Assembly: GCA_029007985.1 (NCBI GenBank)
Contig: JAQXIW010000043.1
Span: 1-64,000, forward strand
Direction of reading: 5' to 3'
Source of the DNA: Oscillospiraceae bacterium
GTDB lineage: Bacteria; Bacillota; Clostridia; Oscillospirales; Ruminococcaceae
DNA: 64,000 bases
Part shown: positions 18,622-28,830 of the stretch, in pieces
Layout of the letters: each line of letters starts with the position of its first letter
Numbering within the stretch: the stretch's first letter is position 1
Notes under the pieces: model-generated
The model's input: the letters and a program-made list of their open reading frames with translations, nothing else
Database searches by the model: none
Told to the model about the DNA's origin: nothing
Translations under genes and position numbers: made by a program

Positions 18622-19320
18622 ATGGCAAAAAACAATAAGTTAAAATTGGTTACCAAGGGCCTTTTGAAAGAAAACCCGGTTCTCAGACTGGTACTTGGTA
18701 CTTGTCCTACTCTTGCCGTCACTACACTTGCGATAAACGGTATCGGTATGGGCGCTGCTGCAACATTCGTTCTCATTTGCTCAAATGTGGTTATTTCTGC
18801 TCTGCGCAAAATTATTCCTGACAAAGTCAGAATACCTGCTTTCATCACGGTTATCGCCGGTTTCGTTACAATCGTACAGATGTTCGTAAAGGCTTTCGCA
18901 CCGGACCTTGACAAAGCTCTCGGCGTTTTCCTTCCGCTCATCGTTGTTAACTGTATCATTCTCGGCCGTGCAGAAGCATTCGCATCAAAAAATAATGTAA
19001 TAGATTCTGCTCTTGACGGTCTCGGCATGGGCCTTGGCTTTACACTCACTCTTACCGTTATGGGCTGCATCCGTGAATTCTTCGGTGCAGGCGCACTGTT
19101 CGGAATTCAGATTCTCGACTTTGCCCCTCTGGCAATTCTCGGTCGTTCACCGGGCGGCTTCTTCGTATTCGGTGCTCTTATGGCTCTTGCGGTAAAACTC
19201 GATATGGCTAACCCGTCAACACTCGGCAACGGCTCCGGCTGTGTCGGCGGTTGTCTCGGCTGCACATACGCTTGCGCGCCTGAGAAAAAAGCAGAAGCAG
19301 TTGAAGGAGGTAAAGCATAA
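18622..19320 (+). CDS. rnfE: Rnf complex subunit E
   Basis: KENPVLRLVLGTCPTLAVTT...GRAEAFASKN; C-terminal CVGGCLGCTYAC. Confidence 0.95.
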   Translation: MAKNNKLKLVTKGLLKENPVLRLVLGTCPTLAVTTLAINGIGMGAAATFVLICSNVVISALRKIIPDKVRIPAFITVIAGFVTIVQMFVKAFAPDLDKALGVFLPLIVVNCIILGRAEAFASKNNVIDSALDGLGMGLGFTLTLTVMGCIREFFGAGALFGIQILDFAPLAILGRSPGGFFVFGALMALAVKLDMANPSTLGNGSGCVGGCLGCTYACAPEKKAEAVEGGKA

Positions 19321-19916
19321 TGACAAAACTTGCAGCTATATTCTTTAGCATGGTTCTTGTTGACAACTACATTCTTGTCAAGTTCCTGGGTATCTGTCCG
19401 TTCCTCGGCGTTTCAAAGAAACTTGACTCATCTGTGGGTATGTCAATCGCCGTTATCTTCGTTATGATGATGGCAACAGCAGTTACATGGCCTATGTACA
19501 CATATATTCTCGTACCGAACGGTCTTGAATATCTTGAAACAATCAGCTTTATCCTTGTTATCGCTTCACTTGTTCAGCTTGTTGAGCTTATTTTGAAAAA
19601 ATTCCTCCCGTCACTTCACCGGGCTCTCGGTATTTATCTGCCGCTCATCACAACAAACTGTGCTATTTTGGGCGTAACAATGCTCAACATCGACAACGGC
19701 TACAACTTCATTGAATCAATGATTGGCTCACTCGGCGCCGGCGTCGGTTATCTCATCGCTATGGTTATTTTCACAGGTGTCAGAAGCACTCTTGAATACG
19801 CAAAACCTCCGAAGTCATTTGAAGGTCTGCCTATCACACTTGTTTCTGCTTCACTTGCCGCCCTTTCATTCAGCGGTTTCGGTGGTCTCATCGAAAACCT
19901 CTTTGGCACATTCTAA
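19320..19916 (+). CDS. rnfA: Rnf complex subunit A
   Basis: LVDNYILVKFLGICPFLGVSKKLDSSVGM...TTNCAILGVTMLN. Confidence 0.96.
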   Translation: MTKLAAIFFSMVLVDNYILVKFLGICPFLGVSKKLDSSVGMSIAVIFVMMMATAVTWPMYTYILVPNGLEYLETISFILVIASLVQLVELILKKFLPSLHRALGIYLPLITTNCAILGVTMLNIDNGYNFIESMIGSLGAGVGYLIAMVIFTGVRSTLEYAKPPKSFEGLPITLVSASLAALSFSGFGGLIENLFGTF

Positions 19917-19929
19917 GGGAGGGTAGAAA

Positions 19930-20730
19930 ATGAATTCAATTGTAACAGCAATTATTGTAATCAGTGTAATGGGCATTCTTGCCTCATTGATGCTTGTTAT
20001 TGCCGCCAAGGTGCTCTATGTACCTGAAGACGAGAGAATCGGCCTCGTTGCCGAGGTTCTCCCGGGCGCAAACTGCGGCGCCTGCGGTTTTGCCGGTTGC
20101 TCCGACTACGCAAAAGCGGTAGTAGAGGGCAGAGCGCCGACAAATCTGTGTGTTCCGGGCGGTGCCGGTGCGGCAGAAGCCGTATCAAAGGTTATGGGTG
20201 TTCGCGCCTCCGCAACGGAAGCTAAAAAAGCCGTTGTTCGCTGCCAGGGCTTTGAGTTTAACACAACTAAAAAGTACGAATATCAGGGTATCACAACCTG
20301 CGCCGCCGCCGCAAAAATGTATGCCGGCCCGTCTGCATGCGCTTACGGCTGTCTCGGTTTCGGCGACTGTGTAGCCGCATGTAAGTTCGACGCAATCCAT
20401 ATCGTAAACGGCGTTGCTCTTGTAGACAACAACAAATGTACAGGCTGCGGAGCTTGCACAAAGGCTTGCCCTAAGTCAATCATTTCTCTCATTCCTGACG
20501 ATGTCAACCCGGTTGTTCTCTGTCAGAATGTCGACAAAGGCGCACAGACAAGAAAAGTATGCTCAACAGGCTGTATCGGCTGTATGAGGTGTACAAAGGT
20601 TTGCCCGACAAACGCAATCACAGTTGAAAACAACTTGGCAAGAATTGACCAGGAGCTCTGTATCGCATGCGAACAGTGCGCAAAAGAATGTCCTGTTCAC
20701 GCAATTTGGGTGCCTAACATCAGATACTAA
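19930..20730 (+). CDS. rnfB: Rnf complex subunit B
   Basis: EVLPGANCGACGFAGCSDYAKAV plus multiple 4Fe-4S motifs (CTGCGACTKACP, CIGCMRCTKVCP, CIACEQCAKECP). Confidence 0.96.
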   Translation: MNSIVTAIIVISVMGILASLMLVIAAKVLYVPEDERIGLVAEVLPGANCGACGFAGCSDYAKAVVEGRAPTNLCVPGGAGAAEAVSKVMGVRASATEAKKAVVRCQGFEFNTTKKYEYQGITTCAAAAKMYAGPSACAYGCLGFGDCVAACKFDAIHIVNGVALVDNNKCTGCGACTKACPKSIISLIPDDVNPVVLCQNVDKGAQTRKVCSTGCIGCMRCTKVCPTNAITVENNLARIDQELCIACEQCAKECPVHAIWVPNIRY

Positions 20731-20750
20731 TCTGATTACTCAGATAATAA

Positions 20751-20789
20751 GCGTCCTCGAAAGATAACTTTCGGGGGCGTTTTGTTTTA
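20751..20789 (+). terminator. rnf operon terminator
   Basis: gcgtcctcgaaag-ataa-ctttcgggggcg then ttttgtttta. Confidence 0.8.
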
Positions 20790-20862
20790 TAATAATTTTA
20801 GAAGTTTCAAAAGAGAGTTGCTTTTGAAAACGGAATAATATATTGAACACAATGCAACATAA

Positions 20863-21279
<417 letters not shown>

Positions 21280-21444
21280 AAGTGAGGTTGTGGTAAAATA
21301 TGGTGTAGAGTAAACTTTGAAGTTTCGTGTTGCTTAAAAAATATTTTATTTATCCTACGGAGCGTGGGTTCCAATTCTAATTTTGATAAGATATTCTTGT
21401 TTTATCGGAATACTATTAAAAACATAGATGGAGATGAAAAACAC

Positions 21445-22760
21445 ATGAATCAGATTAAAATAGGCAAATTCATAGTGGAATGTAGGAAAAAGCAGGGGTA
21501 TCTACAAAAAGACATTGCTGCAAAATTAGAAATTAGCGAAAAACAGTTTCCAAGTGGGAGTGTGGAAAGGGGCTCCCTGAAGTAATTTACATGGAACCGC
21601 TATGTCAGTTATTAGGTATTACAGTTAATGAACTATTAGCTGGTGGATTTATTCCGCTTTTGGAGCTGATTCGCTCGATTGATGTGTCTCGTTTGGAATT
21701 GGTTAAACAATTAGAGTTTGAACAATTACGAATGCGTTTATACAAGCTGTATGATATTGAGATTGAAACAATGGAGCTCGCCGAGAATGGCGCAGGTGGA
21801 TTGACTTACTTTGTGACGGCGGATGACAAAAAGTATGTTGTAAAATATCCGAGTGATAATGAGATGAATCATCCTGATGTGGAGATAAAAGTATGTGAAA
21901 TGCTTTTAAAGAAGGGAATACCTGCTTGTAAGTTTATTCCAAATAAACAGGGGAAAATGCTTTCAACAGATGAGAATGGAAAAAGATTTACTGTTCAGGA
22001 TTTTTATGAAGGTATGACATATTCATATAATGAAGCACCACACGGTATGCAGAAAGAATCGGCTGTTTTACTGGCAAAAATACATGAAACTATGAAGAAT
22101 ATGGAGAGCCTTCCGGTTGGTATTGGAGTTGATTTTTTTAAACATAGAAAATCGGAATATATGAAGGATTCATATGCGTTTACTCTACAACAGGCTGTAA
22201 ATAATGGGGATACAGACATTGCATGTGCGATTCGATCAAATATGCAAATTATAGAAAAGATGCCTGCTTATGAATTTGACATAAACAAATTCAGTTGTGG
22301 GAATACACATGGGGACTACATGATTTCACAGCTTATATGGACCGATTCAAACATTAAGGGAGTTATTGATTGGACTTGTGCTTGCCAGCATCCGTACATC
22401 TGGGAAATAGTTAGGTCATATGTGTTTATGGCACCGGAAGTGAAACAGGGTGAAATTGATATTGAGGCACTAATCAATTATATTGCCGATTATATGAAAG
22501 TTGGTTCACTAAATGCTTATGATATAGAGAATGCAGGAAATATGTTTTATTATTTCTTGTCTGTTTGCAATTTTTATGGTCAGTATTATGATTCGATTTC
22601 TAAAAAAAGATATATTTATTTGGAACAGGCCAATATGTCATCAAAACTGCTTATATGGTTTGAAAAACATCTTGATGAATTAAATGAGAGATTGTGTGAA
22701 TTGAGTAAGCAAGTTACACATCAAAAGAAGATGACATCTTATTATGACGTGGAAGGTTGA
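21445..22760 (+). pseudogene. XRE-family HTH plus aminoglycoside/choline phosphotransferase-like protein, split by a -1 frameshift in a poly-A run
   Basis: First ORF MNQIKIGKFIVECRKKQGYLQKDIAAKLEISEKQFPSG...; restoring one A at 21539-21543 gives ISEKTVSKWECGKGLPEVIYMEPLCQLLGITVNELLAGG, continuous with ORF 21591..22760, which has THGDYMISQLIW and GVIDWTCACQHPYIWEIVRSY. Confidence 0.75.
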
Positions 22761-22983
22761 TTGATGCAGTATCCAAGCAAGAAACCATTGCAACTTATTG
22801 ATCTTTCAAAGATAAGCGGACTGTTTTGAGACAGATAGAAAATATTCTGAAAAAGAAGTGAATGAAATAATAAGACAAAATATATCCTTTTCCGATATTG
22901 AACTTATTCGTAGAGAAATGTTTCAATATAAGCTGATAGGTCGATTAAAAGATGGTTCAGAGTATTGGCGAGAGGATGTGTAA
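22731..22983 (+). pseudogene. DUF2087-domain protein remnant (in-frame TGA plus +1 T frameshift)
   Basis: MTSYYDVEG*LMQYPSKKPLQLIDLSKISGLF / ETDRKYSEKEVNEIIRQNISFSDIELIRREMFQYKLIGRLKDGSEYWREDV* after removing one T at 22824-22827. Confidence 0.75.
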
Positions 22984-23049
22984 GCACTTGAAAATTTCAG
23001 TTTGGGCCTTTGTTATGGGTGCTGAATTTAATAGGAAATAATGCATTTA

Positions 23050-23076
23050 GAGGGGCTTCATTTGCCCCCCTTTTTG
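23050..23076 (+). terminator. terminator-like hairpin
   Basis: aggggc-ttcattt-gcccccc followed by TTTTT. Confidence 0.5.
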
Positions 23077-23100
23077 CCCCGAATGGTACAATCGTTATGA

Positions 23101-23229
23101 TTATATCATTTTTGTTGTCCTAACGAACTTGGCATGAAGTGCGGTCTTGACCTTGCGGCTTGTGCAGGCGCACAAACCGACAATCAATGCCAAGGCAATA
23201 AACAATGAATGAAATTTCTTTGTTCTCAC
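23101..23229 (-). CDS. small secreted/lipoprotein-like peptide (42 aa)
   Basis: GTG start with upstream AGGAGG (cctcct at 23238-23243): (M)RTKKFHSLFIALALIVGLCACTSRKVKTALHAKFVRTTKMI; last in the VTC/DUF4956/DUF4353 row. Confidence 0.45.
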   Translation of the reverse strand: MRTKKFHSLFIALALIVGLCACTSRKVKTALHAKFVRTTKMI

Positions 23230-23280
23230 AAACTATACCTCCTAAATGCGGATGAAATTATAATATTCAGATCAGTTCAA

Positions 23281-25140
23281 TCAGCTTGCCCGGAATTCGC
23301 CGGACTGAGTGCCTACTGTGATCGTATAAGTTTCTCCGGAGATAATGTCGGGACTGCTGAGAATTACAACCGCAAAATTCAGTTCAGGCGTAAACTCGAT
23401 AATAGTGTTGCCGCTCTTATCTTTCAGAACGATATCTGTCCCGGCGGCTTGATTTCTAACGCTTACAGCAAATACACCCTTCTCGGAATCGCTGAAGGTC
23501 TGTGCCATACCGGCTGCACCTGTGCCGATAAACGTACCGCCTGTGATCACAGCACTCTTATCATAGTCCAGTGTGGAGGTATCTCCTTGTGTCGGCCCAA
23601 CAACGACTGTATAGCCACCGCTAATTTCCAATGTGCCGTTCGCATCCAGTCCGTCGCCGGATGCATTGACATACAGATTGCCGCCGGAAATCACGATGCT
23701 GCCGTTGCCGGAGGACATTCCGCCTTTCATACTGCCTTTGCCTCCAAACATTCCGTCTCTGCCGCCCGTCATACCACTTTCGTCGGTTCCGCCTGCGGCG
23801 TTGAGCCCGTCATCATTGGCAACCAGCTTTATATCACCGCCCTTGACATCAACGTGAAGGGCTTCCAATCCCTCGTAGCTTTTGCTGATATTGATTGTGC
23901 CGGCCGTAATTGTAAGGGTATCTTCTGCGTGAATTGCATCATCACCGGAAGCAATTTCAAATGTACCGCCGTTTATCGTAACAGACACATCCGAGTGAAC
24001 CGAATCATCCGCAGAGTCAATATGGAATGTGCCACCGTTGATCAGAAGGCTGTTTGCAGCTTTGATTCCTTTCATGCTTGTGCTGTTTTCATCGGTTGTG
24101 GTTGTCGTGATTTGAGATTAACCCGTTCTCATTCCACCATGACCGCCGCCACCCATAAAGCCGCCGTAATTACCGGAGGAAGCACCAGAGCCATTTACAC
24201 TGCCGCCTCCCACTAAGAGGTCAAAGGTGCCGTTTTCGATTTGTACATACGCACCGGCGGAAATGCCATCACCCTCTGCTTCAATGTCTATCGTACCGTT
24301 TGAGATATAAATAAAGCCAAGGCTTGCATCGTCGGAGTTCTCAGAGTGGATACCGTCTTTACCGGCATCAATCGTCAGATTGGTTTTGCCTGTAATTCTC
24401 ACGCTGTCGTTTGCATCCAGCCCGTGAGATGCTGAATGTACTGTGTAAGTGCCGCTTGTAATCACAAGATCGTCTTTGCAAACGATACCGTGTCCTGCGG
24501 GAGAAGTTACCGTCAGACTGCCGCTGCCGTTGAGCGTCAAGTCTTGCTTGGAGAAAATGGCGGCATCTATATTGTTTTCATCAATGGCGGTAAATGTGCC
24601 GCCGTTTGACAGGATATTTTCCGTTCCGTCTGCCAATGTGAGAAACACTTTGTCAGCTTCCGGAATATACAACGGAGCAGATGTCTTGCTGGTAATATCC
24701 ACGCCGTTCAACACGATCTGCAACTTTGCGGTATCGGGGGCATTGACGATAATCATACCGTCATCGAGTGTACCGGAGATGATGTATGTGGCTTCTTCGG
24801 TAATAGTGACCATAGTGCCGGATATTTTCACGCTGTTTGAGCTTGCGGCAACTGATGTGCCGTTTAACTGTATCAGAATGCTGTTACTTTCGTCGTATTC
24901 CGTTCTCGCATCTCGATCCGTAAACATATCTCCGTCCGCCTGCGAAAAATCAACATTTGCGCTTGGCGTCTCCGTGTTGTCCACATCGTCTCCGTTTTGG
25001 ATGATTTCGTTGTTTGTTATATCCTCGCCGCTATTGTCTGTTTCACCGTGATTCCCGGTCGCCCCACATCCTGCAAGCAGGCAGATCAGCAGCGAGAGGA
25101 CCAATATTATTGATAGATTTCTTTTTATAACACACCTCAC
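23281..25140 (-). pseudogene. DUF4353 (carbohydrate-binding-like, beta-helix) lipoprotein interrupted by one in-frame TAA
   Basis: Lipoprotein signal LSLLICLLAGCGATGN; repeated beta-helix units (DDGMIIVNAPDTAKLQIVLNGVDITSKTSAPLYI). TAA at 24118-24120 is in frame; readthrough gives GGMRTG*SQITTTTDENSTSMKGIKAANSLL. Confidence 0.85.
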
Positions 25141-25143
25141 ACA

Positions 25144-25839
25144 TTAAAGTTCTGTAACAGTTGTTTCCTGTTTGAATACTGTAATTTCAAGATTGCCGTT
25201 GCGGAAGCGGATTTTGTCGATCATTTCTTTTTCTTTCGTAACATCACGAAGTGTTACGTCGTATGTCAGCTTGAACATACTGCCCATATTCGTACTTTTC
25301 ACACGGGTAAGGTCATGGGATACGGTGTATTCCGCAAAAATATCATCAAAGATACCCGAATAGTCAAGATCTTCCGGAATTGTGATCGAAAAGGTCTTGT
25401 AAGCATCTGAGTTTTTCTTCTCTCCAAAATCCAGACGACTATACAGAACAAAGGCCGCGCACATCACAACCGTAAACAGAGCGGCAAAGCAGAGATAGCC
25501 CATACCGGCGATCAGTCCTGCACCCATAGCAAGAAACAGCGTACAGATTTCTTTTGCTGTTCCGGGTGCGCTGCGGAAGCGGACAAGGCTGAATGCACCG
25601 GCGACCGCCACACCCGTTCCGACATTTCCGTTGACCATCATAATGACAACACACACAACAGCAGGCAGCAGAGCCAGCGTTACAACATAGCTCTTGGTAT
25701 ATCAGGTACGGTACATATAGGCAAACGCCATGACAAGTCCGAGAATCAGCGAAAACCCCATACATAGCAAAAAGTCGGTTACGCTGATTACCGTAGTTAA
25801 ATCTGAATCGAATAAACCTCTGAATAAATTATCAAGCAT
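25144..25839 (-). pseudogene. DUF4956 membrane protein interrupted by one in-frame TGA
   Basis: MLDNLFRGLFDSDLTTVISVTDFLLCMGFSLILGLVMAFAYMYRT*YTKSYVVTLALLPAVVCVVIMMVNGNVGTGVAVAGAFSLVRFRSAPGTAKEI; TGA at 25702-25704, frame preserved on both sides. Confidence 0.85.
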
Positions 25840-26572
25840 TGACAGCTTCCTCCATCATTGTTTTAGGTACTCCGCATAATTGCGGAAAGATCATCGTTTG
25901 ATATGCCGCTCCGTATTTGGAAAACGACATTTTGTAAATGTGTTCTTCGGATAGAACGCGAGCCATCCACAAAGGGATACCGGCGGAGCATTTTATCTCC
26001 ATCAGCACCTTGTCTTCCGGCAGGATCGGCGTTCCGTACACCTCGGATTCAAGAGACAGATCATCCGGTCTGCAAAGGATGGTATCGTCAAAGGTGACAC
26101 GGAAATCCGAGCCATCCATTGCGTAGAATGCCTCACGATCGTAGGAAAGAAATACCACAGGATGCAAAGTTTTGTAAAAATCCAGAAAATAGTTAATTTC
26201 ATCTGCAATCTGCGTATGCTTAGGGCAGTGATGTTCTCCTGCAATCCACTCCATAGCTTCTTCCTCCGGCAGAGCAATTCGGCGTTTATATACCACTTGC
26301 TCATACTTCTTTTTGAGTTCTACAAAAACTGTGCTGTCCGGCTCCGCTCGGCTATAGCTTCGGATACGCAGTTTCTCCTTGTACGCCGGTTTCTCAATGG
26401 ATCTGCGAACCAGCAAATAGGCGTCCGTATCGAAGTAAATGTTGCGTATGGTCGTTCTGCCGTACTTATCCAGCTTCATATACGGTGTCATTGCCGCAAT
26501 AACTTTTTCTTTTTGCTCAAGAGTCAACATATATTTCAGTTCATATCTTTTGGACACTGTCTGGAAATCCAT
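25832..26572 (-). CDS. VTC-domain (polyphosphate polymerase/TTM-fold) protein
   Basis: KRYELKYMLT...IRNIYFDTDAYLLVRRSIEKPAYKEKLRIRSYS...VFVELKKKYEQVVYKRR...VLMEIKCSAGIPLWM; start at MDFQTV. Confidence 0.88.
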   Translation of the reverse strand: MDFQTVSKRYELKYMLTLEQKEKVIAAMTPYMKLDKYGRTTIRNIYFDTDAYLLVRRSIEKPAYKEKLRIRSYSRAEPDSTVFVELKKKYEQVVYKRRIALPEEEAMEWIAGEHHCPKHTQIADEINYFLDFYKTLHPVVFLSYDREAFYAMDGSDFRVTFDDTILCRPDDLSLESEVYGTPILPEDKVLMEIKCSAGIPLWMARVLSEEHIYKMSFSKYGAAYQTMIFPQLCGVPKTMMEEAVNA

Positions 26573-26677
26573 AAGAATTCCTCCTGTATTCATGATGCAA
26601 TCATTGTACAGGAGGAAGATTGAACTATTATTGAAATCACAAAACATTCACAGTTCCATGACATGGGGTTGGTTTTG

Positions 26678-27943
26678 TCAGGATTTGGAGACAGTTGCAC
26701 GAAACTCCACAAGGCCATTATGACAGTGAACTTCGATTTTTCCCTTGTGCGCTTCCACAATGGCTTTGGTAATGGCAAGTCCAAGCCCATAATGGTTGTC
26801 CTTTTCGGTTCGTGCCTCATCCGTACGATAGAATCGTTCAAATAATTGCTCCGTCTTTTCCGGCGGTATCGCCTCTCCGGCATTGATAACCGACAGAATA
26901 GCGGTGCTACGGTTCTGCGTAAGACTGACAAGTATTTCCTTGCCGCCTTGACCGTGCCGTATGGCGTTGTCCACAAGAATGGATACAAGCTGACTGAGCT
27001 GCGTACTGTTTCCCATAACGCTGACGCCGTCTGCTATCTGCGTATTTATCATCAAGCCGTTCTCAAAAGCAACGCTTTCAAAAGGTAGCACACCGCCGGC
27101 AACCAAACGGCTGAAATCCAGATGCTCCATCTGCGGCTTAACATCTTCCGTTCGTGCAAGCTCAAGCAGTTGCGTGACCAGCTTGCCCATCCTTTCATTT
27201 TCATACTGAATATTGGCAAGCCACCTGTTTTCTCCGATCTCACGCTGCAAAATCTCCGCATTGGTATTGACTACAGACACAGGGGTTTTCAGTTCATGCC
27301 CTGCATCCGAGACAAACTGCTTCTGCTTCAGATAACTTCTTTCAAGCGGATCGACAATTCTTTTTGCGAGATAACGGGAAAGCAAGAACATCACGACAAG
27401 CGCAATACTTCCGAACACAAGGGTATAGCGGAACAAGGTTGTCATGCTTTCCTGTGTGACCGTATTGTCCATAAAAGCAACAAGGGTATATCCGTTCTTC
27501 GGTTCAACAAGGTAAACAAGACTTCCTTTTGTACCTTTCACTTTACCATTCTTCAGAATGTCTGCCGCATACTCTTCAAGAGTCGCCCCGTTATATACTT
27601 CACGGTCTCCGATGTCGGTTGCAAGAATCTGTCCGTTATCGGCAACCGCCACCGAGTAGAAGGTGGAAAGCTGAAAAGCAGGAGTGTTAAAAGGCTTGCC
27701 TCTACGATCTTTCCCCTGCAACGGTTCCATCCAACCGGGAGGAAGGTTATCCATGTGATCATATTGAATATGATCGGCCAGCACATACGTTTGAGCGTAT
27801 CGCTCCAACATATCAAAGTTCGTGTTGGCAACTTCATAGTAACTGGAAGCATAGATTACGGCAAGCGTTCCGATAAACAGGCAAACCAAAATGGACATGA
27901 TGGTGGCGACAATTTTTCGTCTGGATTTCTTAAACATCGTCAC
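26678..27943 (-). CDS. sensor histidine kinase
   Basis: SDAGHELKTPVSVVNTNAE H-box, LVDNAIRHG N-box, HYGLGLAITKAIVEAH G-box; N-terminal TM segments. Confidence 0.95.
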   Translation of the reverse strand: MTMFKKSRRKIVATIMSILVCLFIGTLAVIYASSYYEVANTNFDMLERYAQTYVLADHIQYDHMDNLPPGWMEPLQGKDRRGKPFNTPAFQLSTFYSVAVADNGQILATDIGDREVYNGATLEEYAADILKNGKVKGTKGSLVYLVEPKNGYTLVAFMDNTVTQESMTTLFRYTLVFGSIALVVMFLLSRYLAKRIVDPLERSYLKQKQFVSDAGHELKTPVSVVNTNAEILQREIGENRWLANIQYENERMGKLVTQLLELARTEDVKPQMEHLDFSRLVAGGVLPFESVAFENGLMINTQIADGVSVMGNSTQLSQLVSILVDNAIRHGQGGKEILVSLTQNRSTAILSVINAGEAIPPEKTEQLFERFYRTDEARTEKDNHYGLGLAITKAIVEAHKGKIEVHCHNGLVEFRATVSKS

Positions 27944-28613
27944 ACCTCAATTCATAGCCGATTCCACGAACAGCTTTTATTTCTGTCTTCGCTCCGACAA
28001 AGACAAGCTTCTTTCGGGTGAATGACATGTACACCTCAACATTGTTATATTCAGCCTCGCTCTCAAAGCCCCATATCTTCACTGCAAGCTGCTCACGTGT
28101 CAAAATCTGTTTATTGTTGGAAATCAGATATTCCAGAATGCGGTATTCTTTTTCGCTCAGTCGCACACTCTGACCGTTTCGTATACAAGAAAGTGTTGAT
28201 GTATTGGTGTCAAGGGAAATATCCCCGTAGGTCAATGTACCATCCGAAGTATTGATGTTTCGCCTGCCAAGCGCCCTAAGTCTTGCAAGCAGCTCCTTAG
28301 TCATAAAGGGCTTGGTCAGATAATCATCTGCACCACTGTCAAGCCCGGTTACCTTGTCGTCAAGTTCAGCTTTTGCTGTCAGCATCAAAATCGGTGTTCG
28401 GATACCTTTTTGCCTTGCCAGTTTTGCAATCTCATAGCCGTTCATTCCGGGAAGCATCACATCCAGAATGACAATATCATAGATATTGCTTTCAATGGCT
28501 GCAAGTCCTTCAATTCCATTGGCAAAGTGATCCACTTCATATTTTTCAAGACGCAGTATCTCACAGAGAGCCTGCGCCATTCTTTTTTCATCTTCAACGA
28601 GTAAAAGTCGCAT
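27930..28613 (-). CDS. OmpR/PhoB-family response regulator
   Basis: MRLLLVEDEKRMAQAL...VILDVMLPGMNGYEIAK...LTKPFMTKELLAR; winged-helix C-terminus; overlaps the kinase start. Confidence 0.95.
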   Translation of the reverse strand: MRLLLVEDEKRMAQALCEILRLEKYEVDHFANGIEGLAAIESNIYDIVILDVMLPGMNGYEIAKLARQKGIRTPILMLTAKAELDDKVTGLDSGADDYLTKPFMTKELLARLRALGRRNINTSDGTLTYGDISLDTNTSTLSCIRNGQSVRLSEKEYRILEYLISNNKQILTREQLAVKIWGFESEAEYNNVEVYMSFTRKKLVFVGAKTEIKAVRGIGYELRCDDV

Positions 28614-28690
28614 AAATACACCTCCTCAATACTACATTATACATCATAAAATTGAAGATAGATTGAATATTTAAATTTACTCTAATCAGA

Positions 28691-28726
28691 GATAATAAAT
28701 CGCCCGCAGGACTTCCCACGGGCGAT
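28691..28726 (-). terminator. terminator-like hairpin downstream of XRE-TM gene
   Basis: Minus strand atcgcccg-tgggaagtcctg-cgggcgat followed by ttattat. Confidence 0.45.
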
Positions 28727-28830
28727 AATGTGCATTTAACTGTCCAAAGGCTTGTATTATGTGTAAAAAATCGCATAGATTACTGTCAAACGGTTATAAA
28801 AACTGTTGGTTTTTTTGTAGGCATTTACAC

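Noticed and set aside
23209-24216. Long 335-aa + strand ORF
   Set aside because: Antisense to the well-supported DUF4353 lipoprotein; Cys/His-rich, shadow-like composition and no recognisable motif.
27122-28021. 299-aa + strand ORF
   Set aside because: Antisense to the intact histidine kinase; no recognisable domain.
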